From NCBI GenBank assembly GCA_002839675.1, contig PGYM01000001.1:1151881-1215880 (forward strand): a stretch of 64,000 nt of DNA, written 5' to 3'. Positions 61,811 to 64,000 of the stretch are shown piece after piece. Source of the stretch: Methanomicrobiales archaeon HGW-Methanomicrobiales-1. Its GTDB lineage: Archaea; Halobacteriota; Methanomicrobia; Methanomicrobiales; Methanospirillaceae. Under the pieces are notes generated by a model. It was not told the DNA's origin, searched no databases, and saw only the letters and a list, made by a program, of their open reading frames with translations. The translations under genes and the position numbers were made by a program. Each line of letters begins with the position of its first letter. Within the stretch, counting starts at the first letter, position 1.

Positions 61811-62797
61811 ATGATTTTCCAGACTGCCCCCAATATTGCACTCCAGACAAATGCACCCGGTCTTGGAGTCGTCATGCTCCTTGTCTCATTACTGGGGAAT
61901 GCGGAATTTTATCTTGCGATAATTCCGGTGATACTCTGGTGTTATGACAAGACACTTGGACTGCGTCTCTTACTTCTTTGTTCAATAATTGTCGCGATCA
62001 ACGCGGCTCTTAAACTCCTCTTCCATGCTCCACGCCCTTACTGGATCGATGCAGATGTAACGGCATTTGCATCCGAGACTTCATTTGGCATGCCTTCGGC
62101 CGCGGCCCAGGTCTCACTCGCCTTCCTGGGATATATCGGTGCATGGTTCAGAAAGACACCGGTATGGATTATCTGTTGTGCCCTGATTATTTTCGTGGGA
62201 ATTGCAAGAATGTACCTTGGCGTGCATTTTCTTGGAGACATTCTCACGGGCTGGATTTTTGCCCTTGTAATTCTTCTCGTATTCCTGCGCTATGAGAATC
62301 CAGCAGCAACATGGTTTTTACAAAAACCGGTGCCGGTCAGAATTCTTCTCGCACTGGGTGCATCGTGTGCATTCATCCTGCTGTCCCAGATGATAGTATT
62401 CAGTTATGGTTCATGGCAGGTGCCGGCTGAGTGGTCTGCCCTGGCATTTGCGCAGACACAGGAGTTAATCAACCCAACATCGTTGAAAGATACCCTTCTC
62501 GCTGCGGGGGTTTTATTCGGTGCAGCTGCAGGTGCAGGTATCAGCGCAGAGTACATCCCGTATTGTGTTGACGGGACCTGGTCACAGAAAGCAACTCGTT
62601 ATTTTGCAGGAATTATTGTCCTCGCGGTTCTCTGGGTTGCATTAAGTGCAGCAACAAAATCACCGGGCCTTTTCGGATACGGTATGACCTATTTCCGGGC
62701 AGCACTTGCCGGAGTCTGGGTTACTGTCGGAGCGCCGTTGTTATTTTTAAAACTCGGGCTCATGACTTCAGAGGGTAAAACCCAATCACTTTATTGA
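61811..62797 (+). CDS. PAP2-family membrane phosphatase with altered motif 2
   Basis: A 328-residue protein with about eight membrane helices. The PAP2 domain spans about residues 20-160: motif 1 KLLFHAPRPYW (about 68-78), motif 2 GMPSAAAQ (about 93-100), and motif 3 ARMYLGVHFLGD (about 136-147). In the family motif 2 is PSGH; the histidine, an acid catalyst, is here Ala, while the motif 3 nucleophile His is kept. Activity on lipid phosphates may be reduced or changed. The second half (about 180-320) is a bundle of hydrophobic helices without known motif. Confidence 0.8.
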   Translation: MIFQTAPNIALQTNAPGLGVVMLLVSLLGNAEFYLAIIPVILWCYDKTLGLRLLLLCSIIVAINAALKLLFHAPRPYWIDADVTAFASETSFGMPSAAAQVSLAFLGYIGAWFRKTPVWIICCALIIFVGIARMYLGVHFLGDILTGWIFALVILLVFLRYENPAATWFLQKPVPVRILLALGASCAFILLSQMIVFSYGSWQVPAEWSALAFAQTQELINPTSLKDTLLAAGVLFGAAAGAGISAEYIPYCVDGTWSQKATRYFAGIIVLAVLWVALSAATKSPGLFGYGMTYFRAALAGVWVTVGAPLLFLKLGLMTSEGKTQSLY

Positions 62798-62957
62798 AAT
62801 TTTTTTACCGGGCCGGTCGGGAAATTTCCGGTAAGGTTCCACCCACGACGGCATAAGGTGAAGGGGCTTACACTTTGGCCGGTCACCGGACGGCGCTCTC
62901 AATACGGCATACGATAATTTATCGGCTTGAGTGGTGAAATAAGAGATCAGGAGCGCT

Positions 62958-63404
62958 ATGAAAATTTATCTGGATGTCTGCTGCCTTTGCCGGCCTTTCG
63001 ACAACCACAGCGATACAAGAGTCCGGCTGGAGACGGAGGCAGTCCTTACTATCCTTAAACGCTGTTCGCTTGATTGGGAAATGATAACCAGCACTGCGGT
63101 CCTTTATGAGATCGGGCTTATCAGCGATCCTACGAGAAGATCGCACGCACTGCGACTGATTCAACGGGCGCGTGAGACAATCCGGGTTGATGACAGGTTA
63201 CTGTCACGGGCAGAAGACTTTGAAAATCTCGGTATCATGGGTATGGATGCTGTCCATATTGCATGTGCAGAAAAAGCCGAAGCGGTACTGCTGACAACTG
63301 ATGATGATCTGGTAAAGATTATGAAGAAGAATGCACTACGTACATCTGTACACGCAGACAATCCGCTGCACTGGTTGATGGAGGTGAATCAGCATGGAGA
63401 GTAA
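62958..63404 (+). CDS. PIN-domain protein (toxin-like)
   Basis: A 148-residue protein of the PIN family with the start MKIYLDVCCLCRPFDN typical of one archaeal and cyanobacterial subgroup. Acidic residues: Asp in YLDVC (6), Glu in STAVLYEIG (about 54), Asp in GMDAVHIACA (about 98) and Asp in TTDDDLVK (about 116). CAGGAG lies 6 bases before the ATG. The next gene overlaps by 11 bases. Together they look like a toxin-antitoxin pair with the toxin first. Confidence 0.82.
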   Translation: MKIYLDVCCLCRPFDNHSDTRVRLETEAVLTILKRCSLDWEMITSTAVLYEIGLISDPTRRSHALRLIQRARETIRVDDRLLSRAEDFENLGIMGMDAVHIACAEKAEAVLLTTDDDLVKIMKKNALRTSVHADNPLHWLMEVNQHGE

Positions 63405-63597
63405 GACTATCGCCAGGATCCAGAGCGAGGGATACGATGCCCTTGTGAATGCACTGGGACCGGAGGATGCGATTCGGTTTATACGGAGTTTTGATCCCGG
63501 GAGTGGCGATTACACCCAGGACCGGAAAAAATATCTTAAGAATAAGACGGTAAAACAGATTGGAAAAGAAATTCTCGAATTGCAGAAATCAATCTGA
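63394..63597 (+). CDS. Small partner protein of the PIN toxin
   Basis: A 67-residue protein: RIQSEGYDALVNALGPEDAIRFIRSFDPGSGDYTQDRKKYL in overlapping segments, ending in a helix VKQIGKEILELQKS. Proteins of this pattern commonly sit next to the YLDVCC-type PIN proteins. GGAGGTGA lies 6 bases before the ATG, inside the toxin gene. An antitoxin role is inferred from the pairing. Confidence 0.7.
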   Translation: MESKTIARIQSEGYDALVNALGPEDAIRFIRSFDPGSGDYTQDRKKYLKNKTVKQIGKEILELQKSI

Positions 63598-63696
63598 ATT
63601 TTTTTTTGGCCGGACAGGTAGCACGATCAAGAAGGAAAGAGGGCCTGTTTTGGGGGTGCCGGGATCCTGGCCATTGCAATATTTAACAAACAAGGG
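63598..63696. other. Gap before the second 300-bp repeat
   Basis: About 100 bases starting with a T run right after the stop of the antitoxin-like gene, which fits termination. Nothing else is recognised. Confidence 0.35.
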
Positions 63697-64000
63697 CTGC
63701 ACCCATAAACCCCTCATCCGGGCTCAAATTAGCCCCGGATTGCATCATTTCCAGCACCCGACCGGCCAGTTCCGGTGATTTCCCGGCCAGTTCTTTTGAG
63801 GAAATCTTGTTTTAACTCCTGATGAGGAAACGGGGCGTTTTTAAGAAGAGATGGACCTGCCAGTACCGTGCAGTTTGGATTGAGGATCTCTGATAGCCCT
63901 GGAGGAGAGGAGGTTCGAAGGTTGATGAGCAAAAGAACCCCCTGTTTTGGATATCGATCTTTTCGGCCCGGGACACCGGAAGAGATGCTCTCCCGCAGAC
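63697..64000. repeat. ~300-bp dispersed repeat, copy 2 (cut by window end)
   Basis: It aligns with 57159-57459 from the CCATAAACCC segment at the left to CTCTCCCGCAGAC at the window end, with the hairpin ATCCGGGCT...AGCCCCGGAT and the conserved central block 63869-63950. The repeat may continue beyond the window. A 67-residue reverse frame is open here, but the same frame is interrupted in copy 1. Confidence 0.75.

Noticed and set aside
63729..63932. 67-residue reverse frame inside repeat copy 2
   Set aside because: The corresponding frame in copy 1 meets a stop, and differences between copies are not concentrated at third codon positions.

Overview
The window comes from a methanogenic archaeon, most likely a Methanomicrobiales member of the Methanoregula type. 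The evidence is a formylmethanofuran:tetrahydromethanopterin formyltransferase (ftr), a group II chaperonin (thermosome) subunit, an archaeal aIF-1A, archaeal TATA boxes about 26 bases before start codons, and surface proteins with PKD and PGF-pre-PGF domains. The genus is inference from gene style, not from a marker comparison.

Layout. 0-5 kb: the end of a cysteine-rich protein, a YkgJ-type metal-cluster protein, a two-gene homospermidine unit (decarboxylase plus homospermidine synthase), a second YkgJ protein and a 48-residue zinc ribbon. 5-13 kb: a response regulator with a very long disordered tail and a broken N-terminus, facing an envelope cluster (YqjD-like, YqjE-like and unknown membrane proteins, then an AI-2E/PerM exporter); then a small heat-shock protein, small unknowns, a non-coding stretch with an 18-bp motif present three times, and an HD hydrolase. 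13-19 kb: a Kelch/PKD surface protein, a third YkgJ protein, divergent aIF-1A and thermosome genes, and small proteins. 19-25 kb: a hydrolase, a lone receiver protein, the methanogenesis gene ftr in an operon with a formyltetrahydrofolate cyclo-ligase homologue, an unknown protein and a condensation-domain acyltransferase. 25-30 kb: two paralogous carboxylesterase lipoproteins around a phosphoesterase lipoprotein. 31-41 kb: a multi-PAS histidine kinase with its response regulator, an MFS exporter, a hydrolase, a 3-hydroxyacyl-CoA dehydrogenase, an atypical CDF-like transporter, a DUF2769 protein and a methyltransferase.

42-62 kb is rich in exported proteins: C45 and C69 Ntn-hydrolases, a transglutaminase-like lipoprotein, a 5'-nucleotidase, a purple-acid-phosphatase-like enzyme, two lipoproteins built from Cache sensor domains plus the fossil of a third, a BMP-type binding protein, an ABC exporter and a PAP2 membrane phosphatase. 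Two PIN-toxin modules (49.3-49.9 kb and 63.0-63.6 kb) lie in or next to this part.

The gaps of the 49-64 kb part carry several dispersed repeats: a ~300-bp element present twice (57.2 and 63.7 kb, the second cut by the window end), a G-rich element present three times, and a T-tract/CCGG motif. No tRNA, rRNA, CRISPR array or intact insertion sequence was recognised. The most unusual signals are the 300-bp repeat with its structured flank, the nested palindrome around a putative promoter at 49.1 kb, the Cache-lipoprotein fossil at 46.7 kb, and the homopolymer frameshift in the response regulator at 6.3 kb.
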